Assembly (NCBI RefSeq): GCF_000183545.2 | Contig: NZ_JH976535.1 | Location: 572,840-636,839 of the forward strand | Reading direction: 5' to 3' | DNA length: 64,000 nucleotides | Source: Thermaerobacter subterraneus DSM 13965 | Lineage (GTDB): Bacteria; Bacillota; Sulfobacillia; Thermaerobacterales; Thermaerobacteraceae | In this document: piece after piece, positions 46,451-55,113 of the stretch | How the letters are laid out: the number at the start of each line of letters is the position of its first letter | Numbering within the stretch: position 1 is the first letter of the stretch | Notes under the pieces: generated by a model | Seen by the model: only the letters and a program-made list of their open reading frames with translations | What the model was told of the DNA's origin: nothing | Database searches by the model: none | Made by a program: the position numbers and the translations under genes

Positions 46451-47656
46451 GTGCTGGCGATCTGCCTGAACCCCGCCCTCGACATCACCTACGAGGTCGA
46501 TCTCCTCCGCCGCGGCACCACGCATCGCGTGCGCCGGGTGCACATGCGGGCCGGCGGCAAGGCGGTCAATGTCGCCCGGGTCTTACAGGGGCTGGGCGCG
46601 CCCGTGGCGGTGGCCGGTTTTGCCGCGGGCGCCACGGGCCAACGTCTGGCCGAAGAGCTTGCGCAAGCGGGGTTGGAAACCCGCTGGGTCTGGGTGGAAG
46701 GGGAGACCCGGCGCTGCCTCGCCGTCTTCGAGCAGGATGTCGCCCAGTCGACCGAGTTCAACGAGCCCGGGCCCGAGATCTCCCCGGGAGCATGGGAGGA
46801 ATTCGTGCGCTCGTTTGCGGAGTGGGTGCGGCGGGACGAGTTCGCGGCCGTCGTCTTGTCGGGAAGCCTTCCGCCGGGTTTGCCTGGAGACGCCTACGCA
46901 TGCCTGATCCGTCTGGCCCGTTCGGCCGGCCTGCGCACCGTCCTGGATACCAGTGGCGAGGCCTTGCGGCACGGGCTCGTTGCGGCTCCCGACATGATCA
47001 AGCCCAACCTGCGTGAACTGGAAGAGCTCATGGCGGGTGAACTTGGTAAAGGTGAAGCACTCATGGCCCGGACCGGCAGGGGCGCCGTCGTCCCCGGCAG
47101 ATGGCGGCGCCGTGCCGCCAGTTCCGAACCGCGGGTACAGCCCGAGGGTAGGCCGCCGTTACCGCCCGAGCCTAGGCCCCTGAACGGCGAGGGAACACCC
47201 GCTGCGCCCCCCAGCGCCCCGCCGGCCCCTTGCGACCGCGCCGCCGACCAACCCTTACCCTCCGTGGAGGAGATCCTGGGAGACGCCGGTGGGGTCGGCG
47301 GAGCATCGCCCCGGCTGCAAGAGGTCAGGAGAGCCGCGGAGGCCCTGCAGCGTGCGGGGCCGGCCGCGGCGGTGATCTCCATGGGGGCCGGCGGCGTGGT
47401 GGCCGCGACGCCCGCTGGGACATGGTGGGCGCAGGGACCGGTGGTGCGCGGGAACCCGGTGGGCGCTGGGGACGCGCTGGTGGCTGGGCTCGTGGACGGC
47501 GCGCTCCGTGGCTGGGCGTGGCCGGAATGCCTCGCCCATGCCGTGGCCGTCGCAGCGGCCACCGTGACGTCGCCGGTGGCCGGCCGGTTCGAGGCCGATG
47601 CCTACGCCTCCCTGCGCCCGCAGGTTCGGGTGGTGGCCCTTTCGCCGAGAGCGTAG
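46451..47656 (+). CDS. PfkB-family sugar-phosphate kinase (1-PFK/tagatose-6-P kinase type) with insert
   Basis: A 401-aa kinase against about 310 normally. The N-terminus LAICLNPALDITYEVD, RAGGKAVNVARVLQGLG, VVLSGSLPPGLPGDAYACLI and the C-terminal GNPVGAGDALVAGLVDGAL (catalytic Asp) match the 1-phosphofructokinase/LacC group. Between IKPNLRELEELM and AAAVISMGAGGVV lies an extra ~75-residue Pro/Gly/Ala/Arg-rich, probably disordered segment (about 47060-47290). GTG 46451 fits the family N-terminus; a GTG at 46406 would add 15 residues. It probably phosphorylates the aldolase's substrate precursor. Confidence 0.88.
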   Translation: MLAICLNPALDITYEVDLLRRGTTHRVRRVHMRAGGKAVNVARVLQGLGAPVAVAGFAAGATGQRLAEELAQAGLETRWVWVEGETRRCLAVFEQDVAQSTEFNEPGPEISPGAWEEFVRSFAEWVRRDEFAAVVLSGSLPPGLPGDAYACLIRLARSAGLRTVLDTSGEALRHGLVAAPDMIKPNLRELEELMAGELGKGEALMARTGRGAVVPGRWRRRAASSEPRVQPEGRPPLPPEPRPLNGEGTPAAPPSAPPAPCDRAADQPLPSVEEILGDAGGVGGASPRLQEVRRAAEALQRAGPAAAVISMGAGGVVAATPAGTWWAQGPVVRGNPVGAGDALVAGLVDGALRGWAWPECLAHAVAVAAATVTSPVAGRFEADAYASLRPQVRVVALSPRA

Positions 47657-47838
47657 CACCCTCCCGCTGATCTTCCGGGTGAGGTGCCGCACCCTCAGGC
47701 AAGGGCCGATTGGCGAACAATGAAAGAGGCCCTTGCCGGTGGGGGGTCGCAACGACTCGCCGCGATCCAGGAGTGAACGCCTACGACCGTGGACAGAAGT
47801 GCAAGTCACGACCAGGAAGAGGACGAGGAGGAACACCC

Positions 47839-49059
47839 ATGCCCGCACCCGCCCCTCCAAATCAGCCATCCCCACCCCGCACCGCGGCCGGGGTCTTCCT
47901 CGGGGCCGCGTTCCTCATGGCGACCTCCGCCATCGGTCCCGGGTTCCTCACCCAGACCGCGGTCTTCACCGAGCAGTTCAGGGCCAACTTCGCCTTCGTG
48001 ATCCTCGCGTCGGTGATCCTCGACATCGGCGCCCAGCTCAACGTGTGGCGCATCATCACGGTGTCGGGGTTGCGCGGGCAGGACCTGGCGAACAAGGTGC
48101 TGCCGGGGCTGGGCTACTTCATCGCGCTCATCGTGGCCCTCGGTGGGCTGGCCTTCAATGTGGGCAACGTCGGCGGCGCGGCGCTGGGGCTCAACGTCCT
48201 CTTTGGCCTCGACGTGAAGTGGGGAGCCATCGCCTCGGCGCTCATCGCCTTCTACGTCTTCCTGTCCAAGGAGATGGGCCGGGCGATGGACAACTTCGCC
48301 AAGATCCTCGGGGTCGTCATGCTGGTTCTGACCCTCTATGTAGCCGTCGTCACCAAGCCGCCGCTGGGCGAAGCGCTCCTGCGCGCGGTCGCACCTACGC
48401 ACGTTCCGTTCCTCCCCATCCTCACGCTCTTGGGGGGGACGGTGGGCGGGTACATCACCTTCGCCGGAGCGCACCGGATGCTGGATGCGGGCATCCGCGG
48501 TCCTGAGCACCTGCAGGAGGTCACGCGGAGTTCGGTCACGGGGATCTTGACGGCCTCCCTCATGCGCGTGCTCCTCTTCCTCGCCGTGTTCGGTGTCGTT
48601 GCGGCCGGGGCCAGGCTCGACCCCCAGAATCCGCCGGCTTCCGCGTTCCAGATCGGCGCCGGCATGCTGGGTTACAAGATCTTTGGTGTGGTCCTCTGGG
48701 CCGCGGCCGTCACCTCCGTGGTCGGGGCGTCGTATACGTCGGTCTCGTTCTTGCGGACGCTGCACCCGTCCATCGAGAGGCACCACGCCAAGTGGATCAT
48801 CGGCTTCATCGCCGCGTCGACGCTGCTCTTCGTCACCGTGGAGAGGCCGGTGGCGCTGCTCATCCTGGCCGGATCCCTCAACGGCCTGATCCTCCCGATC
48901 ACCCTGGGCACCGTGCTCCTGGCGTGCCGCCGCAGGGACATCGCGGGCGACTACCGGCATCCGGCCTGGATGACCGCCTTCGGGATCATCGTGGTGGCGT
49001 TGGCGGTGTACGCGGGCATCCAGTCCCTCCAGGGCATGGCTGCCCTCTGGCGGCGGTGA
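47839..49059 (+). CDS. NRAMP-related transporter (YcsG-like)
   Basis: A 406-aa membrane protein with about 11 helices of the LeuT-fold NRAMP superfamily (SAIGPGFLTQTAVFTEQFRA, GGYITFAGAHRMLDAGIRGP, LSLNGLILPI-type end). The DPGN metal motif of helix 1 is replaced by IGPGF and the MPH motif of helix 6 by GAHRM, so it is unlikely to carry Mn2+ or Fe2+ like true NRAMPs. Together with PxpABC and the DUF1445 gene it mirrors B. subtilis ycsG. A role in importing the cluster's substrate (5-oxoproline or a related acid) is inference. ATG 47839 follows GAGGAGG. Confidence 0.82.
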   Translation: MPAPAPPNQPSPPRTAAGVFLGAAFLMATSAIGPGFLTQTAVFTEQFRANFAFVILASVILDIGAQLNVWRIITVSGLRGQDLANKVLPGLGYFIALIVALGGLAFNVGNVGGAALGLNVLFGLDVKWGAIASALIAFYVFLSKEMGRAMDNFAKILGVVMLVLTLYVAVVTKPPLGEALLRAVAPTHVPFLPILTLLGGTVGGYITFAGAHRMLDAGIRGPEHLQEVTRSSVTGILTASLMRVLLFLAVFGVVAAGARLDPQNPPASAFQIGAGMLGYKIFGVVLWAAAVTSVVGASYTSVSFLRTLHPSIERHHAKWIIGFIAASTLLFVTVERPVALLILAGSLNGLILPITLGTVLLACRRRDIAGDYRHPAWMTAFGIIVVALAVYAGIQSLQGMAALWRR

Positions 49060-49404
49060 CGCTTGCCCAGTTGGTAGGGTGACACTCGAGCTCCTTGGGC
49101 GACGCAGGGACGGTACGGATGCGTGAGGGCTGCCCACTTGGTGACGTGACACCCCGGTCGTCGTGGCCGCACTTGCGGGATCCGCCGCCGGTGGGATCAT
49201 GGTAGTAGCCGATGTTCGCAGGCTCCCCGTCATCGCCTGTGGGCCGCGACCAGCGCCCTTCCGCTTCGGTATTGGGTGGGCGACGGCATCAGCCTCCCAG
49301 CCTCCGGCGGGGTGGGATGGTTGCAGTTCCGATCGCGGCGGGCGGTGACGGCCGCCATGCCAGCATGGTCGAACCAGAACCATGGAACCGATGGGGGAGC
49401 GTCC
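49060..49404. other. Spacer with two similar short repeats
   Basis: About 345 bases without a gene. tgcccagttggtagggtgacac (near 49065) and tgcccacttggtgacgtgacac (near 49131) are imperfect direct repeats, 66 bases apart, which could be regulator sites for the pxp genes. Confidence 0.4.
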
Positions 49405-50298
49405 ATGGACCAGCCAGCCGGGTTCCAGGCACCCCGGTTCGACCCGAACCCGTCCAGCCAGCCTGACCGAGCCGGCGGGTCGGGGGATTCCGTTCGCCAG
49501 TCCGGACCATCCGGTCGCCGAGAAGTCGAGCCCGCCGTGCACCAACACGAAGTCGAGGGATTCGACCGCCCCGTCCGCTTCCTGCCCGCCGGGGACCGGG
49601 CGCTCGTGGTCGAATTCGGCAACGAGATCTCGCCCGCCATCCACGCCCGTGTGCGAGCGTTGACGCAAGCCTTGCAGGTTCGTCCGATCCCGGGGGTCAT
49701 GGAGGTGGTTCCGACCTACCGCTCGGTCCTGGTGTACTTCGATCCGATGCAGGTGGCGCCCGCGGCGCTGGAGCAGGGGCTGCTGGATCTCGTCCGCAAC
49801 CGGGAGGCGTTGCAGCTCCCAGCGCCCACCGTGACCGTGATCCCCGTCTGCTACGGGGGCGAATTCGGCCCCGACCTTCCCTTCGTCTGCGAGCACACGG
49901 GGCTTTCCGCGGACGAGGTGATCCGCATCCACACCGGCCGGGACTACCTGATCTACATGTTGGGCTTCACGCCGGGCTTCCCCTATTTGGGCGGGATGGA
50001 CGAGCGGATCGCCGCGCCGCGCCTGGAATCGCCGCGCACGAAGATCCCTGCGGGGTCCGTGGGCATCGCCGGCAAGCAGACCGGGGTCTACCCCGTCGAG
50101 AGCCCAGGCGGCTGGCGGATCATCGGGCAGACGCCGATCAAGCTCTACGACCCCTACCGGCAACCGCCGGTGCTCCTGGCCCCGGGCAACTACGTCCGCT
50201 TCAAAGCGGTGACACGGGAGGAGTACGAGGCCATTGCCGCCCAGGTGGCGACCGGCACCTATCGCGTGGAGGTCATGCCCAGGGTTGCCGAACATTGA
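49405..50298 (+). CDS. pxpB: 5-oxoprolinase subunit PxpB (KipI family)
   Basis: A 297-aa protein. The AHS1/KipI domain starts at VRFLPAGDRALVVEFGNEIS and includes YLIYMLGFTPGFPYLGGMDE and GSVGIAGKQTGVYPVESPGGW. PxpB with PxpC and PxpA forms the ATP-dependent prokaryotic 5-oxoprolinase that opens 5-oxoproline to glutamate. The first ~55 residues are an extra Gly/Pro/Asp-rich segment. ATG 49405 has GGGGGAG upstream. Confidence 0.9.
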   Translation: MDQPAGFQAPRFDPNPSSQPDRAGGSGDSVRQSGPSGRREVEPAVHQHEVEGFDRPVRFLPAGDRALVVEFGNEISPAIHARVRALTQALQVRPIPGVMEVVPTYRSVLVYFDPMQVAPAALEQGLLDLVRNREALQLPAPTVTVIPVCYGGEFGPDLPFVCEHTGLSADEVIRIHTGRDYLIYMLGFTPGFPYLGGMDERIAAPRLESPRTKIPAGSVGIAGKQTGVYPVESPGGWRIIGQTPIKLYDPYRQPPVLLAPGNYVRFKAVTREEYEAIAAQVATGTYRVEVMPRVAEH

Positions 50299-50466
50299 GC
50301 CCCGACCCATCGGCGAGTCCCGTCCCATCGCCGTGTCCCGGCCCATCGGAGGCGGCACAGCGTGGAGGCCCGGCGGCGGTCAGGGCGGTTGGGCGGCGGG
50401 AGGGTCGAGAAAGTTGGGCGGCGGCAGGGGCGAGAAACCGGACCCGGGTGGAGGTGGGCATCGCGG

Positions 50467-51510
50467 ATGGCGGAGGTCTTCGAGGTCGTCGCACCGGGAC
50501 TGCTCACCACGGTGCAGGACCGGGGCCGGCACGGCTACCAGGCCTTCGGCGTGCCCGTGGCGGGGGCGGTGGACGAGTACGCCCTCCGCGTCGCCAACCT
50601 CCTGGTCGGCAACGACGAGAACGCGGCGGGCCTCGAGATCACCCTGCTCGGCCCGACCCTCCGGGTGCTGGCCCCGACGGTCATCGCCGTCACGGGCGCC
50701 GACCTGGGGGCGACGCGGAACGGCCAGCCGCTCCCGCTCTGGGAGGCGGTGGCGGTGGAACCGGGCGACGAGATCCGCTTCCGCGGCGTGAAGCAGGGGT
50801 GCCGGGCCTACCTGGCCGTGGCGGGCGGCATCGACGTGCCGCCGGTCATGGGGAGCCGCTCGACCTATCTGCGGGGCGGGATCGGCGGGATCGGCGGTCG
50901 AGCCCTCAAGGCCGGGGATGTCCTCAAGGCGGGGGGCCTCTTCCGTGCGGACGAACCGGCGACGACCCGCCGGCCACGGGCGGCCGTCCGTGGCCGGTCG
51001 GGGGACGCCGGTGGTTCGGATGCGTCGCCGGGGGAGGTCGCCCGCCAGATCGCCGGCCGGCGCGTCCCGGACGAGTTCGTCCCCCGTTATGGAAGCCCCA
51101 TCACCCTGCGGGTGGTGCTCGGGCCGCAAGACGACCACTTCACGCCGGCCGGGGTCGCGACGTTCTTGAGCGCCGAGTACGTGGTCACGGTGGAGGCGGA
51201 CCGCATGGGCTGTCGCCTCGACGGGCCGACGATCGAACATGCCGGGCCGGCGGACATCATCTCCGACGGGATTCCGCTCGGCGCGGTGCAGGTGCCGGGA
51301 CACGGGCGGCCCATCGTGATGCTGGCCGACCGCCAGACGACGGGTGGCTACCCGAAGATCGCCACGGTGATCAGCGTCGACATCCCGCGCATCGCCCAGG
51401 CCAAGCCGGGGGACAGGGTACGGTTCGCGGCGGTGAGCCGCGACGAGGCGGTCCGGCTCTACCGGGAGCGGGAGGAGGGGCTGCGGCGCCTGGCGCAGCG
51501 CCTCGCGTGA
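50467..51510 (+). CDS. pxpC: 5-oxoprolinase subunit PxpC (KipA family)
   Basis: A 347-aa protein with the AHS2/KipA domain: VVAPGLLTTVQDRGRHGYQA, GLEITLLGPTLRVLAP, YLAVAGGIDVPPVMGSRSTY, VVLGPQDDHFTPAG and MLADRQTTGGYPKIATV. Biotin-carboxylase-like urea amidolyase homologues share this domain. ATG 50467 follows GGAGGTGGG. A short Arg/Gly-rich insert lies around residues 165-190. It works in complex with PxpB. Confidence 0.92.
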   Translation: MAEVFEVVAPGLLTTVQDRGRHGYQAFGVPVAGAVDEYALRVANLLVGNDENAAGLEITLLGPTLRVLAPTVIAVTGADLGATRNGQPLPLWEAVAVEPGDEIRFRGVKQGCRAYLAVAGGIDVPPVMGSRSTYLRGGIGGIGGRALKAGDVLKAGGLFRADEPATTRRPRAAVRGRSGDAGGSDASPGEVARQIAGRRVPDEFVPRYGSPITLRVVLGPQDDHFTPAGVATFLSAEYVVTVEADRMGCRLDGPTIEHAGPADIISDGIPLGAVQVPGHGRPIVMLADRQTTGGYPKIATVISVDIPRIAQAKPGDRVRFAAVSRDEAVRLYREREEGLRRLAQRLA

Positions 51511-51643
51511 GGTGGCCGCGTTCTTGAGTGGCCGTGTCAGCGCCGGTTGCGCCTTCAGCGGCCCTTGCTTCTGATTCGTTCGTCTCCGACTTCGCCAGGG
51601 CACGTTTTCCGGGGCCACGGCTTACCGAGGGGGAGGGACGGAC

Positions 51644-52420
51644 ATGGTACCGCGGGTCGACCTCAATGCGGACCTTGGCGAGAGCTTCGGCGTCTACCGG
51701 CTGGGGTTGGATGCCGAGGTCTTGCGCCACGTCACCTCGGCCAACATCGCCTGCGGGTTTCACGCCGGCGACCCCATGGTGATGGCCCGGACCGTCGCGA
51801 TGGCGGCGGAGAACGGCGTGGGCATCGGGGCGCATCCGGGGCATCCCGACCTGCAGGGGTTCGGTCGCCGCAGCATGGAGCTCACGCCGGAAGAGGTGAA
51901 GAACCTCGTCATCTACCAGGTCGGGGCGCTCACCGCCTTCGCCCGCGCCGCGGGTCGCCCGCTGCAACACGTCAAGGCCCACGGTGCGCTGTACAACATG
52001 GCGGCGAGGGACCTCCGGCTCGCCCGGGCCATCGCCGAGGGCGTCAAGGCCGCGGCACCGGACTCCATCTTGCTCGCCCTGGCCGGTTCGGCCATGGTCA
52101 GGGCGGCCGAGGAGGTCGGGTTGAAGGTGGCCCAGGAGGTCTTCGCTGACCGTGCCTACAATGCCGATGGCACGCTGGTTCCCCGTTCGCGACCGGATGC
52201 GATGATCCACGATCCGGAGATCGCCATCCCCCGCGCCGTGCGGATGGTGACCGAGGGCAAGGTCACGGCGATCACGGGGGAGGAGGTCCCCATCCGGGCG
52301 GACAGCATCTGCGTACACGGAGACAACCCCGAGGCGATCGCCTTCGTCGCCCGGATCCGGCGGGCGCTCGAAGAGGCGGGCGTGGAGGTCGTGCCGCTGG
52401 CGCAGGTGGTCGGCGGGTGA
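51644..52420 (+). CDS. pxpA: 5-oxoprolinase subunit PxpA (LamB/YcsF family)
   Basis: A 258-aa protein of the LamB/YcsF family. VDLNADLGESFGVYRLGLDA, VTSANIACGFHAGDP, VGIGAHPGHPDLQGFGRR, HVKAHGALYN and EVFADRAYNADGTLVPRSRP are the family's metal- and substrate-site motifs. ATG 51644 follows GAGGGGGAGGGA. It is the third PxpABC subunit, so the complete enzyme is encoded here. Confidence 0.94.
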   Translation: MVPRVDLNADLGESFGVYRLGLDAEVLRHVTSANIACGFHAGDPMVMARTVAMAAENGVGIGAHPGHPDLQGFGRRSMELTPEEVKNLVIYQVGALTAFARAAGRPLQHVKAHGALYNMAARDLRLARAIAEGVKAAAPDSILLALAGSAMVRAAEEVGLKVAQEVFADRAYNADGTLVPRSRPDAMIHDPEIAIPRAVRMVTEGKVTAITGEEVPIRADSICVHGDNPEAIAFVARIRRALEEAGVEVVPLAQVVGG

Positions 52421-52508
52421 AGGCGGATCGACATACCAGCATGACGGTGGTGGCCACGGGTGAGGCACGAGCGCAGGGTGTCCTGGCCGAGGAGGGGGCG
52501 GATCAGGA

Positions 52509-53297
52509 GTGGACGTTCGCCATCTGTCCCTGCCCGAACTGCGAGAGGTCATCCGCCGCGGGCAGTACACGGGGCCGACCCCGGGCCTGGCGCCCGGCTA
52601 CGCGCAGGCCAACGTGGTGATCCTACCCCAGAAATACGCCTTCGACTTTCTGCTCTTTTGCTTTCGCAATCCCAAACCGTGTCCGCTGCTCGACGTGACA
52701 GACGTCGGCTCACCGGTTCCGCGCATGGTGGCACCGGAGGCCGACCTGCGAACCGACGTTCCCCGCTATCGCATCTGGGAGAACGGGGTATTGAAGGCCG
52801 AGGTGACGGACATCCGCGACTACTGGCGGGACGATCTCGTCGGATTCCTTCTCGGTTGCAGCTTCACGTTCGAGGCGGCTCTGCTCGAAGCCGGCATCCC
52901 CGTCCGTCACATCGAAGAAGGATGCAATGTCCCCATGTTCGTCACGAACCGTCCGTGTACGCCGGCAGGTGTCTTTCACGGGCCGATGGTGGTGAGCATG
53001 CGCCCCATCCCCCAGGAGCAGGTGGTGCGGGCGGTGCAGGTGACGTCACGTTTCCCGGCAGTCCACGGGGCACCGGTTCACATCGGGGACCCAGAGGCGC
53101 TGGGGATCCGTGACCTGGCGAAGCCCGACTTCGGGGACCCGGTGACGATCAGGCCGGGGGAGGTCCCCGTCTTCTGGGCATGCGGGGTCACCCCCCAGGC
53201 CGTGGCGATGAGCGCCAAGCCGGAGTTCATGATCACCCATGCGCCAGGACACATGTTCATCACGGATCCCAAGGACGAGGAGCTGGCCGTGCTCTAG
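52509..53297 (+). CDS. DUF1445 protein, putative hydro-lyase (YcsI-like)
   Basis: A 262-aa protein. GLAPGYAQANVVILPQKYAF, DYWRDDLVGFLLGCSFTFEA, the NVPMFVTNRPC segment and FWACGVTPQAVAMSAKPEF plus HAPGHMFITD are typical of the DUF1445/D-glutamate cyclase-like family. Some members convert D-glutamate to 5-oxo-D-proline, so its place beside PxpABC makes sense: it could feed or balance the 5-oxoproline pool. GTG start at 52509. Last gene of the cluster, followed by a terminator. Confidence 0.9.
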   Translation: MDVRHLSLPELREVIRRGQYTGPTPGLAPGYAQANVVILPQKYAFDFLLFCFRNPKPCPLLDVTDVGSPVPRMVAPEADLRTDVPRYRIWENGVLKAEVTDIRDYWRDDLVGFLLGCSFTFEAALLEAGIPVRHIEEGCNVPMFVTNRPCTPAGVFHGPMVVSMRPIPQEQVVRAVQVTSRFPAVHGAPVHIGDPEALGIRDLAKPDFGDPVTIRPGEVPVFWACGVTPQAVAMSAKPEFMITHAPGHMFITDPKDEELAVL

Positions 53298-53332
53298 GGG
53301 TCGACGGCGACCGCAGCCTTGAGCCGAGCACA

Positions 53333-53363
53333 GGAGGCCCCACCCGGCTCGGGTGGGGCCTCC
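53333..53363. terminator. Bidirectional terminator between DUF1445 gene and pfpI
   Basis: ggaggccccaccc-ggctc-gggtggggcctcc, a perfect 13-bp stem, lies between the convergent genes ending at 53297 and 53449. No strong T-run on either side. Confidence 0.7.
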
Positions 53364-53448
53364 CATGCGCTGCATCGACCGACCGCGTACCCGCTCCGCA
53401 GGCGACGTGCTGCTCGCGGCTCCCCCTCGCGCCTCAGCGCGATCTGCC

Positions 53449-54012
53449 TCACCGCTTCAGGTACTCGTCGAGCCGCCGCAGGAACTCGCGCATGAAGCCC
53501 GGAAGATCCGGCCAGGCGTGGGCGGAAACCAGGTTCCCGTCGACGTGGAGCGGCTCGGTCACATAGGTGGCGCCCAGCGACTCGACGTCCGGCCGGCAGG
53601 CCGTGTAGGCCGTGAGCTGCCGCCCCTTGAGGTGGTCCCGCACCCGCGAGAAGATCAGCGCCGCGTGGCAGATGGCGCCCACGGGCTTGTTGGCCTCGAA
53701 GAAGTGGCCGACGATGCGCGGGATGTGCTCGTTGAGCCGGATGTACTCCGGCGCCCGGCCGCCGGGCAGGATCAAGCCGTCGTACTCCTCCGGCTTGACG
53801 TCGGCGAAGGCCAGGTCCGCCTCGAGCTTGTAGCCCTGCTTCTCGGTGAAGGTCTCCCAACCTGGCTCGAAGTCGTGGACGACGGTCCGCAGCGTCTTCT
53901 TAGTGGGGGCTGCCACCTGGACCTCGTGGCCGGCTTCCTTCAACCGGTACAGCGGATAGTACACTTCCAGGGCTTCGACGGCATCGCCGGTGAGGATCAA
54001 CACCTTGGCCAC
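53449..54012 (-). CDS. PfpI/DJ-1 family protein, third copy
   Basis: A 187-aa protein closely related to the one at 11864-12430, including [20 protein letters not shown] with the active cysteine and [16 protein letters not shown] start behind AAAGGGGGATCC, the same leader pattern as the other copies. Substitutions are spread along the chain, so the copies are not a very recent duplication. Likely role in repair or removal of glycated or damaged proteins. Confidence 0.9.
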   Translation of the reverse strand: MAKVLILTGDAVEALEVYYPLYRLKEAGHEVQVAAPTKKTLRTVVHDFEPGWETFTEKQGYKLEADLAFADVKPEEYDGLILPGGRAPEYIRLNEHIPRIVGHFFEANKPVGAICHAALIFSRVRDHLKGRQLTAYTACRPDVESLGATYVTEPLHVDGNLVSAHAWPDLPGFMREFLRRLDEYLKR

Positions 54013-54299
54013 GATGGATCCCCCTTTCTCGATCGTCTCCGACCGCGTCGCCCCGGTCGCGTCGCGGCGGGGCCGGACGGCGCACCCAGGCCGCGACGCC
54101 GGGGCCCAGCCCCAACTCTAGCCCAGACCACCACCCGGCCGACCACCCGCCGTCCGTCCCGCACGAGGTCGACCGGTTGCGCCCCGCAACGAAGCGTGGT
54201 GGAACAAGCAAGATAGAACGAGGGCCGGCGCCTCCTGCCGCGAAACGTTCTTCCGGACGGAATTCGGCCAGCCATACGCCGAAGAGGGGGCTTGGAGGG
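54013..54299. promoter_or_regulatory. Divergent promoter region pfpI / msrA
   Basis: About 290 bases between divergently oriented stress genes. No specific operator could be singled out. Confidence 0.35.
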
Positions 54300-54973
54300 A
54301 TGGAGGCGATGGACGGGCAACGCTCCGATCGTCGACGGCCGACCGCAGAACCCGGTGAACCCGCGAAGACCGTGCCGCCAGACGACGTCACGGCGGAATC
54401 GAGAACTACAAGATCCACGGACCCGGCGCCCAGCGGGCGCCGCTGGGAGACCGCCACGCTGGGAGGCGGCTGCTTCTGGTGCCTCGAGCCCATCTTCGCG
54501 GAGCTCGAGGGGGTCGTCCGGGTCGAACCCGGCTACGCCGGCGGCCACGTGCCGAACCCCACGTACGAGCAGGTCTGCACGGGTGCGACGGGCCATGCCG
54601 AGGTCGTCCAGATCACCTTCGATCCGGAGGTGATCAGCTACCGCGATCTGCTCTTCGCGATCCACGACCCGACCACGCCCAACCGCCAGGGGCATGACGT
54701 CTGCCCCAGTACCGGTCCATCATCCTGTACCACTCGCCGGAGTAGAAGGCGGTGGCGGAGGCGACGATCCGCGAACTCGAGGCCAGCGGTCGCTGGAAGG
54801 ATCCCATCGTCACGGAGGTCGTGCCGTTCACGGCGTTCTACCCGGCCGAGGAGTATCACCGCCGGTTCTATTGGAAGAACCCGGATTACCCGTACTGCCG
54901 GGTGGTCATCGACCCCAAGGTGCGCAAGTTCCGCCAGCGGTTCGCCGGACGGTTGAAGCCGGTGACCTCGTGA
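54300..54973 (+). pseudogene. msrA: Peptide-methionine (S)-S-oxide reductase MsrA, decayed
   Basis: The frame from ATG 54300 has [20 protein letters not shown] with the catalytic Cys, [20 protein letters not shown] and [14 protein letters not shown]. One C is missing near 54706 (expected [10 protein letters not shown] after the NRQGHDV stretch), and in the restored frame a TAG (54743-54745) replaces the usual Gln before KAVAEA. The C-terminal part ([20 protein letters not shown], then [15 protein letters not shown]) is otherwise intact. Two lesions argue against sequencing error. Before decay it repaired oxidised methionine. Confidence 0.85.
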
Positions 54974-55113
54974 TCCCACCACGTCCGCGACGGGCTGAGC
55001 GGCGGCGGCACGATGGAATGTATGACGCGGTTCTTCTGAGCGAGCCGGTTCGTCTAACGCGGTCCGGGCATCAGCCGGGGGGCGACCGGCCGCCGGACGC
55101 CAGGGGGCCCCTG

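Noticed and set aside
47806-50358. 850-aa minus-strand ORF opposite the NRAMP-like and pxpB genes
   Set aside because: Produced by GC-rich codon bias; the translation is Arg/Gly/Pro/His-rich without motifs, while the plus strand carries recognised proteins.
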